The notes: generated by a model not told the origin, from the sequence alone. A stretch of 20,391 nt of DNA from Flavobacteriales bacterium (GCA_947450405.1 CANFVI010000012.1:1-20391); one strand, 5' to 3'; shown: positions 1 to 8,221, counted from the stretch's first letter. A program made the numbers and translations.

Positions 1-693
1 GCCTAAGGTTTTATCAAACTCTTCGAACGACATTTTATACTTCTTCAAAATGCTTACAATTCTTTCATTTTGGGTTTTTGCAGCCATATCGGTTGCAGGC
101 ATGCTTTCAATTTCAGCCAAAGTAGGATTAGATTTACCCATAGACTTTTTCATTTTATTCAAAACATCAACCAACGGGGTCATTTGTTTTAAAATGTTGC
201 CGTATAATTCTCTTTCGCCCTCTATTTCAGTTTTCCACTGAATATACATGGTGTATTCGGCATTATCTGGTTGAATAGATTCAGGTTGAACGTCTTTGTA
301 TTTATCATCTAATTTCTTGTAAATACGCACTTTTTCAAGGTTATCTGCACCTACCAACGAACCATCTTTACCACCAATAAAATTCCAACCATTTACATCA
401 TCTACATAACCGTTTTTGTCATCGTCAATGCCATTGTTTGGGATTTCACCTTTATTCACCCAAATCACATCTTTTAAATCGACGTGATTTACATCGGTTC
501 CACCGTCAATAACTGCAACAATTATGGTTGAAGAAGGAAGTTTTCCTTGTGCTGATTTGTAGGCTTCATTTACTGAAATACCCATGTTTTTCTTGCACGG
601 TTTCTCAAAAAACCAGTCTGTTTTTGGTTTCTTTTGTCCCCACAAATTACCAATTGCAAGAACTGAAACAATTAAAATATTATATTTTCTCAT
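1..693 (-). CDS. Secreted subtilisin-family (S8) serine peptidase, N-terminal part
   Basis: The gene runs leftwards and is cut by the window edge; 231 codons are visible and no stop is reached. It begins with a lysine/arginine start and hydrophobic stretch (residues 1-19, ending LWGQ) that looks like a Sec signal peptide. At residues 57-71 is IIVAVIDGGTDVNHV, the catalytic-aspartate motif of subtilases, with Asp63 as the likely active residue and a DGG in place of the commoner DSG/DTG. Shortly after comes GIDDDKNGYVDD, a calcium-loop-like acidic segment followed by NGWNF, as in a group of large Bacteroidota S8 peptidases. The His and Ser of the triad lie beyond the window, so activity cannot be judged. 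The ATG is 3 nt after the methyltransferase stop, so it is probably the last visible gene of the operon starting at 4719. Substrate unknown. Confidence 0.85.
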   Translation of the reverse strand, partial: MRKYNILIVSVLAIGNLWGQKKPKTDWFFEKPCKKNMGISVNEAYKSAQGKLPSSTIIVAVIDGGTDVNHVDLKDVIWVNKGEIPNNGIDDDKNGYVDDVNGWNFIGGKDGSLVGADNLEKVRIYKKLDDKYKDVQPESIQPDNAEYTMYIQWKTEIEGERELYGNILKQMTPLVDVLNKMKKSMGKSNPTLAEIESMPATDMAAKTQNERIVSILKKYKMSFEEFDKTLG

Positions 694-696
694 AAT

Positions 697-1455
697 TTAT
701 TTTCTTTTACAAAACACCATGATGCTCACAGCCTTAAACGGCACATTGGTGGTATCTGCGTTAAATATGTATTTTCTTAAAAATGATTGTAAAGGACGCC
801 ATTTTACTACATCCATTGGAGCCATTACATAGTGCATTTCCAAAACTTCGAATCCAGATTCTTCCATCAATGTTTTGATTCTTTTTTTGGTATAAATTCT
901 TGCCAACGCCCATTTTTCATGAATTACACGCGGCAACCAAGAAAAGAAAGGCACCCGATTCCAAGGCAATAAAGGCAAACTCGCTCCGTGAGTTTCGAAA
1001 ATCCACCATTTGTTTGGCACTGATATGGCACAAAGCGCACCACTCTCTACAGATTCTGCATAATTTTTTACGCCATCTTCAGAAGGTAAATGTTCAATTA
1101 CTTCAAAGCTCAATAAGCGATTACATTTTGGTTTGAATCCCTCATTCATAATATCCCATACCAAAAATTCAGAATTTTGAATTTTGAGGGATGATTTTAA
1201 GGCATTGAAGTCTTTTTCATGAACAGCAGCGTATTCGAGTCCATACGAATGTTTAAATTTTTCAGCAATTTGCAAGATGGTATTGCCGTTGCCACAGCCA
1301 ATTTCAACCAAACTTGCATTGGCATCAAAAAATCCCTCAAAACGATGAAGTATATTGATTCTCCTTTTTACCAACAAATCATCGGTATCTGCAGGTTTAC
1401 CCAAATAGTGAGCATCCTCAAAAAGCTCTTTATCAACGCGACTGGTATTGCTCAT
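697..1455 (-). CDS. Class I SAM-dependent methyltransferase
   Basis: A 252-residue protein with the Rossmann-type SAM-binding motif I at residues 50-58 (VEIGCGNGN) and the later acidic/post-motif segment SFEVIEHLPS at 117-126, as in the Methyltransf_11/23-type small-molecule methyltransferases. No signal peptide or membrane segment is evident, so it should be cytoplasmic. Its ATG overlaps the stop of the upstream glycosyltransferase as ATGA, implying translational coupling, and its stop is 3 nt from the start of the S8 peptidase gene. Position in a glycosyltransferase operon suggests it methylates a sugar, lipid carrier or glycan end, but this is inference from context; the sequence alone gives no substrate. 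A ubiquinone or O-antigen methyltransferase label would be over-reading. Confidence 0.85.
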   Translation of the reverse strand: MSNTSRVDKELFEDAHYLGKPADTDDLLVKRRINILHRFEGFFDANASLVEIGCGNGNTILQIAEKFKHSYGLEYAAVHEKDFNALKSSLKIQNSEFLVWDIMNEGFKPKCNRLLSFEVIEHLPSEDGVKNYAESVESGALCAISVPNKWWIFETHGASLPLLPWNRVPFFSWLPRVIHEKWALARIYTKKRIKTLMEESGFEVLEMHYVMAPMDVVKWRPLQSFLRKYIFNADTTNVPFKAVSIMVFCKRK

Positions 1456-2228
1456 TTGTTTTGAAAAACATTAATTTTAATATCAAAGATAATTCTACGA
1501 ATAATGATCCAAATATGATTGATAATATTCGGAAATTTTCCGTAATGTTTCGAAAACACTTGAAAGCGCTCCTTCCAAGCCTTTTTTGTATGTAAGTAAC
1601 TGCTTCCACCTATTTCAAAATTAGACAAGGTATATTCAACTCTTTCAGAAGACTTTGTCTTTTTTAATATCTCAAGTATCCAATCTATATCTGCTGCCAA
1701 TTTGTATTGAAGATTGTATGGCGTGCAAATTTCACGTCTAACTACTATACTTTGGTGACAAACGTTCATTCCATATTTGAAACTTTTAAAAGTTAAATGC
1801 TCGGGCAATTTTTGAGGCTTCAAACGGCTAATCAATCCAATAATTTTGCCACTTTCAGAAACAAACATAGTATCACCAAAAATAATATCTGCTTTGGAAA
1901 GTTCAATTGCATTACAAACCCTATGAACCGACAAGTCATTGTAAAAAGAATCGCCGCTGTTCATAAACCAAACATATTCTCCGGTTGCTGCGGATAACCC
2001 TTTGTTCATTGCATCGTAAATTCCTTTATCAGATTCAACAATGAGTTTATCAATTTCCGAAGATATTGAATGTAAAAAATCTATACTGCCATCGGTACTA
2101 TTTCCATCTACAACAATCCATTCAACACTTGCTTTCAGTTCAATCTGAATGCGAAGGGAATCATAAGTTTTTATTAATCCCTTACAATTGTTAAAATTTA
2201 TGGTAATGACCGATATTTTTTTATGCAT
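1452..2228 (-). CDS. Family 2 glycosyltransferase
   Basis: A 258-residue protein with a GT-A fold start (KISVITINFNN, residues 4-13), the nucleotide-binding DGNSTDGS at 41-48, the DKGIYDAMNKG segment at 67-77 and NSGD at 90-93, which occupies the metal-binding DxD place. The last two features are typical of the WcaA/WcaE-like GT2 enzymes that extend surface polysaccharides by transferring a sugar from a nucleotide-sugar at the inner face of the cytoplasmic membrane. A basic, hydrophobic C-terminus (IWIIIRRIIF) may touch the membrane. The start codon lies inside the end of the YfhO-type gene (8-nt overlap) and the stop overlaps the methyltransferase ATG, so the three proteins are probably made together. 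Donor and acceptor sugars are unknown. Confidence 0.9.
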   Translation of the reverse strand: MHKKISVITINFNNCKGLIKTYDSLRIQIELKASVEWIVVDGNSTDGSIDFLHSISSEIDKLIVESDKGIYDAMNKGLSAATGEYVWFMNSGDSFYNDLSVHRVCNAIELSKADIIFGDTMFVSESGKIIGLISRLKPQKLPEHLTFKSFKYGMNVCHQSIVVRREICTPYNLQYKLAADIDWILEILKKTKSSERVEYTLSNFEIGGSSYLHTKKAWKERFQVFSKHYGKFPNIINHIWIIIRRIIFDIKINVFQNK

Positions 2229-4719
2229 TTAGTTCTTCTTCCGGTTTCGAAAACAATTGTTTCGCAATTAACGCCAAGAACAGCAATAAAACTATTGCAG
2301 ATGAAGCCACTTCGATAGAGAAATATAAACTTCTGTCGGCTGGAGTATAATACCAAGTAATTTGGTGATTTCCAGCGGGAACTTCAACAGCACGTAAAAT
2401 GTAGTTTGCACGCATTGCTTTTGCTTCTTTTCCATCTACCATTACATGCCAACCACCGTTTGCTTCATTGTAGTATACTTCACTAAACAACGCCAAACCC
2501 GCGTTTGAATTGTTAGATTGATATTTAATGGTGTCGGTGCTGTAAGCCGTTTGTTTAATTACACAAGTTGTATCTTTAATAAATGAATTTGCCGTTGGCT
2601 TATTCACTTCCTTAGATTCAATTACAGCTACGTTTTTAATATCCACTGAATTTACCAATTCAAGTGCTTTTTTAGCAGATTCAGCATTTGAAATACTTGA
2701 AACAAACCATGAATGTCCATTAGGATTCATTCGAGGGAAAGCTTCCTCAGCTCCACTTTTTTGATCCCTAGACAAAACATATTTGCAATTTAACATATCT
2801 AAGGCATTGTTTTTTGTAATGAAATCACCAGATAATTGACCTCCATTAGGTGTAATACAATAAGAAATTACATCTTGGTATCTGCTCAATTTTGCTGGGT
2901 GATATCCACCAACATTTTTATGAAAAGGCGCTGCATGGTTATCGTTAAACGGATTGTAACGCAAATCAAATACCCTTGCACCATCTTTATTGTCTTTCAT
3001 AATCATTTCATCTTGCTGCGATGGAACAATTGTCGCCTCTTCTTCTTTCTCTTGCCAGTTTCCTTCATTCAAATAACGTTGAGATACAGACACCATATCG
3101 AAGGTAATTGTAACCAACAATACAACAGAAATAACAGTTGCGCTTAACTGCTTTTTGATGGCAGAATAAACCATTACAAGTGAAACGATAATTAGGCCTA
3201 CAGTTCTCCATATGTCCCCCCAAACCAATTTTGATCTCATATCTTTAATGAAATCAACCGCTTGTTGACCTGAAGATTTTACAATTTCTTTATCAGACAA
3301 ACCTATGAAATCGGTAGACATGGTTCCAAGAATGGCAATACCCAACAATGACCCTGCAACGATTGCAGCAGATTTAATGAGCTTATTTCCAAACGCGTCA
3401 GAGAAATTACCCGACATCAATTTATACAAACCAAATAACCCAAAGAATGGCACAACAACTTGTGCAATAACAAGCGTCATCATTGGGGTTCTGAACTTAT
3501 TATAGTAAGGAAGGTATTCAAATAACCAATCATTTACGAAGAAATTTCTTCCCCACGACATCATTAAAGAAACTGTAAAAGTGATCAATGAAAACCACAT
3601 CAATTTTTTAGTGAATTGAGCGTCTTTATTTTCTGGTTCAGCATTGCTCCATTGAAATGCAAAAACTATTGAAAAGAAGAAGAAGAATATTAAAATGGCT
3701 CCCATGTAAACTGGACCGCTTGTAAATTGAAGATCTCCAAAATAAATTGGCAAACGCTCTTGGCCAAATTCGTTTTCAGGAACGGGCTCATCACTACTTC
3801 CACCTTTGTAACGTGGTACTAACAATGTTAATGATTCATCAATTCCGTAACTCCAACTAAACGCATAATCTTTATCTAACCCTTTCGCGTTCACTGTTTG
3901 TTTTGGTCCGCCCTTAGGAACTTCACTTGCTACTTCAGAACCACCACGCATGGTAGCTTTAGAATATTGCATGGTATCTTGAATTTTACCAATACAACTC
4001 AATACACCAATCAACATTGCAGCTGCAGTAATTGCAACCATTTTGAAATAACTTACAAACTCCTTGGTTTTGATGGCACTCGCCAATTCAACCAACAAAT
4101 AAATTCCAATAATAATACCAGTATAATATGCAATTTGATAATGGAAATAATTGATTACCATGGCAAAGAACAAGGCCAAGGTGATTCCACCCCATAAAAG
4201 CCTTCGTTGCGACAGCATAATCATTCCAGCTATGGCTCCTGGCATTACTGCCATAGCCAAAACCTTGGTAACGTGACCTGCTTCGTAACTCGAAATGGAG
4301 AAAGTCATAAATGCATAACCAACAGCTCCTGCAGCAGCAAGCAATTTGTTAACCTTTGCCGAAAGCAACATCACAAACATGCTGAGCATGCTCAAGAACA
4401 ATATGGTAAAAGGTGATTTTACAATACCAAAAGCTTCTAAAATTCTATATTTCAATAACAAACTTCCTTGAGGAATACCTGAAATCAAATTACTTGGCAT
4501 TCCAGAAAATACCCTGTCATTCCAGTTTGGAAATACTCCAGTTGAGGCTTTTATTGAATCAGCAGCAGAAACCATTAGTTTTACTTGTTGCATATCACCC
4601 TGTTTTAACACTTTATTATCAAGTGCCGGGCTAAAATACCACATTGAAATAATCCAAAATCCTAAAAGAAATAGGGCAAAAATGCCAGCGTTTTTCAAAA
4701 ATACTTTATTGATATTCAT
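2221..4719 (-). CDS. YfhO-family multi-pass membrane protein (putative GT-C-type glycosyltransferase)
   Basis: An 832-residue integral membrane protein. The first membrane segment is about residues 10-30, followed by an outside loop with KQGDMQQ (Asp42) and WND/FSGMPSN (66-77), the arrangement characteristic of the large Bacteroidota YfhO family. About ten further hydrophobic segments lie in the first 540 residues, then a soluble domain (about 550-780) containing GGWHVMVDGKEAKAMRANY and VPAGNHQITWYY, and a final membrane helix before a charged tail. YfhO proteins of Firmicutes are linked to lipoteichoic-acid glycosylation and resemble GT-C enzymes; for Bacteroidota members the substrate is not known, so transfer of a lipid-linked sugar to an exported acceptor is inference. 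It is the first gene of the minus-strand operon. A run of six phenylalanines is encoded near 3670-3690. Confidence 0.85.
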   Translation of the reverse strand: MNINKVFLKNAGIFALFLLGFWIISMWYFSPALDNKVLKQGDMQQVKLMVSAADSIKASTGVFPNWNDRVFSGMPSNLISGIPQGSLLLKYRILEAFGIVKSPFTILFLSMLSMFVMLLSAKVNKLLAAAGAVGYAFMTFSISSYEAGHVTKVLAMAVMPGAIAGMIMLSQRRLLWGGITLALFFAMVINYFHYQIAYYTGIIIGIYLLVELASAIKTKEFVSYFKMVAITAAAMLIGVLSCIGKIQDTMQYSKATMRGGSEVASEVPKGGPKQTVNAKGLDKDYAFSWSYGIDESLTLLVPRYKGGSSDEPVPENEFGQERLPIYFGDLQFTSGPVYMGAILIFFFFFSIVFAFQWSNAEPENKDAQFTKKLMWFSLITFTVSLMMSWGRNFFVNDWLFEYLPYYNKFRTPMMTLVIAQVVVPFFGLFGLYKLMSGNFSDAFGNKLIKSAAIVAGSLLGIAILGTMSTDFIGLSDKEIVKSSGQQAVDFIKDMRSKLVWGDIWRTVGLIIVSLVMVYSAIKKQLSATVISVVLLVTITFDMVSVSQRYLNEGNWQEKEEEATIVPSQQDEMIMKDNKDGARVFDLRYNPFNDNHAAPFHKNVGGYHPAKLSRYQDVISYCITPNGGQLSGDFITKNNALDMLNCKYVLSRDQKSGAEEAFPRMNPNGHSWFVSSISNAESAKKALELVNSVDIKNVAVIESKEVNKPTANSFIKDTTCVIKQTAYSTDTIKYQSNNSNAGLALFSEVYYNEANGGWHVMVDGKEAKAMRANYILRAVEVPAGNHQITWYYTPADRSLYFSIEVASSAIVLLLFLALIAKQLFSKPEEELNA

Positions 4720-4873
4720 AAAATCAGTTGGGCGAATTTCATCATTTTTTTGATTATTATCACCAAATCAAATGATTTTCTGTTTCTTTTTCAAAAACTT
4801 AATATCATTTTTACATATTTACACCCTAAAAACACCGATAAACATTGATTTTGTTGTAAAATTGCAGTAAAAT
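4720..4873. promoter_or_regulatory. Divergent intergenic region between the YfhO-type gene and glyA
   Basis: This 154-base AT-rich gap must hold the promoters for both flanking genes. On the plus strand TAAAATTG at 4857-4864 is one mismatch from the Bacteroidota -7 consensus TAnnTTTG and lies 9 nt before the glyA ATG, giving a very short leader if used. A clear -33 TTTG at the expected spacing is not seen. An inverted repeat AAATCA-AA-TGATTT lies at 4765-4778 and might be a regulator site, though such short AT-rich dyads arise by chance. I could not pick a convincing promoter for the YfhO-type gene. Confidence 0.35.
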
Positions 4874-6151
4874 ATGAGCCATAGAGATTCAACTGTTTTT
4901 TCAATCATTGACCAAGAATTATTACGCCAACAAGAGGGAATAGAACTTATTGCAAGTGAAAACTTTGTTAGCAAACAGGTTATGGAAGCAATGGGTAGCG
5001 TTTTAACCAACAAATACGCCGAAGGTTTACCAAACAAAAGATATTATGGGGGATGTCAGTTTGTTGATCAAATAGAACAATTGGCTATTGATAGACTCAA
5101 ACAATTATTCGGTGTTGAATGGGCAAATGTGCAACCCCACTCAGGGGCTCAGGCAAATGCCGCAGTTATGCTTGGTGTTTTAAAAGCTGGAGATAAAATT
5201 TTGGGATTTGATTTAAGTCATGGAGGACATCTTACACATGGTTCACCCGTAAATTTTTCTGGTAAATTATATAAACCCACTTTCTATGGACTAAATAAAG
5301 AAACTGGATTGATTGATTATGACCAATTGGAAGAAACCGCAATAAAAGAACAACCCAAACTTATCATTTGTGGTGCAAGTTCTTATTCGAGAGATTGGGA
5401 CTATAAACGGATCAGAGAAGTTGCTGATAAAGTTGGGGCTTTGTTACTTGCTGATATTGCGCACCCTGCTGGACTTATTGCTAAAGGGTTATTAAACAAC
5501 CCGGTACCTTATTGCCATATTATAACCTCAACTACCCATAAAACTTTAAGAGGACCACGTGGAGGTATTATTATGATGGGGAAAGATTTTGAAAACACTT
5601 GGGGTGAAAAAACACCAAAAGGTGAAACTAAAATGATGAGCGCAATTCTCGACAGTGCAGTGTTCCCTGGTACTCAGGGTGGTCCGTTGGAACACGTTAT
5701 TGCAGCTAAAGCAGTTGCATTTGGAGAAGCATTGTCCGACGAATTTACCGAGTACGGCAAACAAGTAATGAAAAATGCAAAATCTTTGGCTGAAGCCATG
5801 AAAAATTTAGGTTATTCAATCATTTCAGGCGGAACCGACAATCACTTAATGCTGATTGATTTGCGTCCAAAGTCAGAAATTATGACTGGAAAATTGGCCG
5901 AAAATACCTTGGTAAAATGCGATATTACCATCAATAAAAACACAGTGCCATTTGAAACCAGAAGTCCTTTTGTTACCTCTGGATTTCGTTTAGGAACTTC
6001 CGCAATTACCACAAGGGGATTAAAAGAAGAACAAATGGAAACCATTGCCTATTTGATAGACAAAGCATTAATGAACCATGACAATGATACTATTTTGAAT
6101 GAAGTAAAATTGGAAGTTCATGCTTTAATGAGCAAATTTCCATTGTACTAA
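4874..6151 (+). CDS. glyA: Serine hydroxymethyltransferase
   Basis: A 425-residue PLP enzyme that interconverts serine plus tetrahydrofolate with glycine plus methylene-tetrahydrofolate in the cytoplasm, the main source of one-carbon units. The family signature STTHKTLRGPRGG is at residues 219-231, with Lys223 as the PLP lysine; the cofactor-binding DIAHPAG is at 194-200, substrate-side IASENF at 26-31, and FRLGT with the carboxylate-binding arginine (Arg372) at 371-375. Length and motifs are complete. A short extra segment around residues 236-258 after the active lysine is as I recall it in Bacteroidota members. The gene stands alone, divergent from the YfhO-type gene, and its stop is only 6 nt from the stop of the convergent flippase gene, with no terminator between. 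Confidence 0.98.
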   Translation: MSHRDSTVFSIIDQELLRQQEGIELIASENFVSKQVMEAMGSVLTNKYAEGLPNKRYYGGCQFVDQIEQLAIDRLKQLFGVEWANVQPHSGAQANAAVMLGVLKAGDKILGFDLSHGGHLTHGSPVNFSGKLYKPTFYGLNKETGLIDYDQLEETAIKEQPKLIICGASSYSRDWDYKRIREVADKVGALLLADIAHPAGLIAKGLLNNPVPYCHIITSTTHKTLRGPRGGIIMMGKDFENTWGEKTPKGETKMMSAILDSAVFPGTQGGPLEHVIAAKAVAFGEALSDEFTEYGKQVMKNAKSLAEAMKNLGYSIISGGTDNHLMLIDLRPKSEIMTGKLAENTLVKCDITINKNTVPFETRSPFVTSGFRLGTSAITTRGLKEEQMETIAYLIDKALMNHDNDTILNEVKLEVHALMSKFPLY

Positions 6152-6157
6152 TTCCTT

Positions 6158-7519
6158 TTAACTTTCTTTCAATTTTAGGTATTGCATTGTCTTGAAAATA
6201 CAAGCAATGGCAAAAGAAAACTGGGTAATGAAACATCCCCATGCAGCGCCGTAAGCGCCATATTTTGGAATGACAATGCAATTGATTGTTACGTTTATTA
6301 AAACACATATCAACGCCAGAATTGCCAACCATTTTATATTGCCCAAAGCAGTGATAAATGTTCCAAATACGTGAACCAATGCCATAGGAATAAATGCGGT
6401 CATTAATACAGCAAATATGCCAGCACTTTTTGCCAATGTGCTCATTTCTAAGGCAGAATTCACTTTGCTATAGTATAATTTCTGTAAAATAAACTCTCCT
6501 CCAAAAATGGAAACCAATGAGGCCATTACAGAAACTCCTAGTACTATTCCAGTACCAATTTTTAACAGTGATTTTACCGATTCTCCCAAGGCAATATTTC
6601 GGGTAAATAATGGTAATAACTGCGTGCTCAACAATGTACTAAATATCAACGCTGCATCTAGCAAACGGTAACTCTTTGCATATAAACCAGCTTGAAAAAA
6701 TCCTTCTGAGGGATTATTTGATTTCGATAATTCGTGAATCATACTGGTATCAATTCGTGTAAAAAAACTCATTGCCAATGCCAAAACACCAAACCAACCT
6801 ATATGCAATAACCAGTCCTTTAATGAGGTATCTTCTGCCAAATAATTTTTGCTCGACGAATCTTTTAATACTTCATTCTCTGAGGGATGAATTGCGTGGT
6901 TTGTTTTTTGCACCCAAACCAAACCAGTAATAAATGCAATTAAGTAACCCGAAAATTGTGCAAATACAAATATAAAAATGCCCGATTTCGCATTAAATAT
7001 AGGAAACCAATTCCGAACAAATTCGGCTTCTGATATTGGAATGTACAAAAATGCAGCACATACCAAAATAGCCACAAATCTGTCGGTAACGCTTAAAATA
7101 CTGTCGGCGATAAATCGTTGACGGCCTTGCAAAATAGCCCTAAACAACAAAGTAAACGATGCCAATATTTGATTCAAAATAATTAAAACCAAAAAGCGCA
7201 AATCAAGAGATTGAAATTTACCCAAAATAAGGACTAACAAAACATAGAGGAATCCCATTAGCAATCGAACAGAAACAATTCTCTTTTTGTGAATCAATCT
7301 TCCGGCTGCAGCAATTTCCCTCGAAACATAACTATTTAATCCTAAGTCAAGTAATACAGCAAAGAGCAATCCCAAGTTAAACAACACATAGTATTCGCCA
7401 TACAAGGTGTCGCCCAAGTTCATTTGCACAACCCTTTCAATTGCAAATATCCAAACTGGTTTAATAATCCAGTTTAACGCTTGCAACCAAATCAGGTTCT
7501 TAAAAAAAGACTTCGACAT
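6158..7519 (-). CDS. Wzx-like polysaccharide/oligosaccharide flippase
   Basis: A 453-residue membrane protein of the MVF/MATE-like flippase superfamily, with roughly 12-14 hydrophobic segments spread over its whole length. Family-like features are NSYVSREIAAAGR in the N-half, RAILQGRQRF after the fourth helix, FTRIDTSMI opening the second half, and the C-terminal IVIPKYGAYGAAWG. A hydrophilic loop of about 35 residues divides the halves (after VWVQK). Such proteins flip undecaprenyl-linked glycans across the inner membrane; the actual cargo is not shown. I chose the ATG at 7519. An in-frame GTG at 7558 would add 13 residues, but it lies upstream of the likely start point for the minus-strand promoter-like box TATACTTG (7565-7558). 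It shares a short divergent promoter region with the unknown gene at 7607. Confidence 0.87.
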   Translation of the reverse strand: MSKSFFKNLIWLQALNWIIKPVWIFAIERVVQMNLGDTLYGEYYVLFNLGLLFAVLLDLGLNSYVSREIAAAGRLIHKKRIVSVRLLMGFLYVLLVLILGKFQSLDLRFLVLIILNQILASFTLLFRAILQGRQRFIADSILSVTDRFVAILVCAAFLYIPISEAEFVRNWFPIFNAKSGIFIFVFAQFSGYLIAFITGLVWVQKTNHAIHPSENEVLKDSSSKNYLAEDTSLKDWLLHIGWFGVLALAMSFFTRIDTSMIHELSKSNNPSEGFFQAGLYAKSYRLLDAALIFSTLLSTQLLPLFTRNIALGESVKSLLKIGTGIVLGVSVMASLVSIFGGEFILQKLYYSKVNSALEMSTLAKSAGIFAVLMTAFIPMALVHVFGTFITALGNIKWLAILALICVLINVTINCIVIPKYGAYGAAWGCFITQFSFAIACIFKTMQYLKLKES

Positions 7520-7594
7520 TGAATTGCGAAGGTAATGAATTTGTTGAAATTGCTTCACAAGTATAGATTGCTTCGCAGTTTAGATGCATTTCCT

Positions 7595-7602
7595 TAATTT
7601 TG
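7595..7602 (+). promoter_or_regulatory. Putative -7 promoter element (TAATTTTG) of the unknown gene
   Basis: TAATTTTG matches the Bacteroidota TAnnTTTG consensus exactly and sits inside CTTAATTTTGCA, a 12-nt string repeated exactly in front of pdhB at 8212-8223. A transcript starting about 4 nt after the box would begin at or next to the GTG at 7607. No clear -33 TTTG lies 19-21 nt upstream. The TAA in the box is also the in-frame stop that limits the gene's 5' end. Confidence 0.45.
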
Positions 7603-7606
7603 CAGT

Positions 7607-8173
7607 GTGCACGACATTGAACCTCATTTTTCTTGGTTAAACTTTTATAATGCTGCAGAAGACAGCGCATCACCGTTTTACGGAAGGGAATACAGCGAAT
7701 TCTACTACGATAAGGCAGTTTATAATTATCTGATTCATCCTCAATGGGATCATTTTGGTAGTACTACTTTATATATCAAAATTTTATTTGCAGATTACAA
7801 AGATGGTTTTGCCATCATTGAAATGATTGGCGAGTGGAACGATGCTTTATATAACGATATCATGCAATTGAAGCGTGAGGTGATAGAAGTTTTGGCTACT
7901 GAAGGCATCAACAAATTCATTTTAATTGGCGAAAATGTACTTAATTTTCACTCATCCGACGACAGTTACTATGAAGAATGGTTTCAAGATGTGGAAGACG
8001 GTTGGATATCCCTCATTAATTTTAGAGAACATGTACTCGAAGAGTTTAGAAGAAATCACATCGATTATTATTTGAATTTTGGGGGAGAACTGGACGACTT
8101 AGAATGGAGAAAAATTGGCCCCAGACAACTATTTCAGCATATTGAAAGTGTTTTGTCTAAAAGATTGAATTAA
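7607..8173 (+). CDS. Conserved protein of unknown function, possible STAS-like fold
   Basis: A 188-residue acidic, aromatic-rich cytoplasmic protein with no signal peptide or membrane helix. I recognise the type as a conserved Bacteroidota protein without an assigned function. Residues 55-64 and 68-77 look like two beta strands, 78-99 like a helix and 104-113 (FILIGENVLN) like a strand. This strand-helix-strand order resembles STAS/SpoIIAA-type domains, but that is only a pattern-based guess. The middle SSDDSYYEEWFQDVEDGW is strikingly acidic and aromatic. The start must be GTG at 7607: an in-frame TAA lies 12 nt upstream, no other start codon intervenes, and the first ATG would remove 72 residues. 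The reading frame is long, strand-consistent and followed 67 nt later by pdhB, which has its own promoter-like box. Confidence 0.85.
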   Translation: MHDIEPHFSWLNFYNAAEDSASPFYGREYSEFYYDKAVYNYLIHPQWDHFGSTTLYIKILFADYKDGFAIIEMIGEWNDALYNDIMQLKREVIEVLATEGINKFILIGENVLNFHSSDDSYYEEWFQDVEDGWISLINFREHVLEEFRRNHIDYYLNFGGELDDLEWRKIGPRQLFQHIESVLSKRLN

Positions 8174-8213
8174 ACCAATGTGCGAATTTTTCGCATTGTT
8201 GCATCCAATTGCT

Positions 8214-8221
8214 TAATTTTG
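8214..8221 (+). promoter_or_regulatory. Putative -7 promoter element (TAATTTTG) of pdhB
   Basis: An exact TAnnTTTG match inside the same CTTAATTTTGCA string that precedes the unknown gene. It lies 19 nt before the pdhB ATG, giving a predicted leader of about 15 nt. A TTTTCG at 8187-8192 lies near the place expected for the -33 element but is a poor match. A bulged inverted repeat (8176-8198) just upstream has no T-run. Confidence 0.45.

Noticed and set aside
2836..3147. Open frame of 103 codons opposite the YfhO-type gene
   Set aside because: It lies wholly inside a well-supported gene on the other strand, its translation shows no domain, and it has no promoter or start signal; similar antisense frames opposite other genes (for example 15829-16110) were dropped for the same reason.
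7520..7558. GTG at 7558 as start of the flippase, adding 13 residues
   Set aside because: The ATG at 7519 begins right before the first membrane region as in the family, and a promoter-like TATACTTG (7565-7558, minus strand) overlaps the GTG, so it would not be transcribed.
8176..8198. Hairpin after the unknown gene as a terminator
   Set aside because: The stem CAATG(T)GCGAA/TTCGCATTG is bulged and there is no T-run after it, so I do not call it a terminator.
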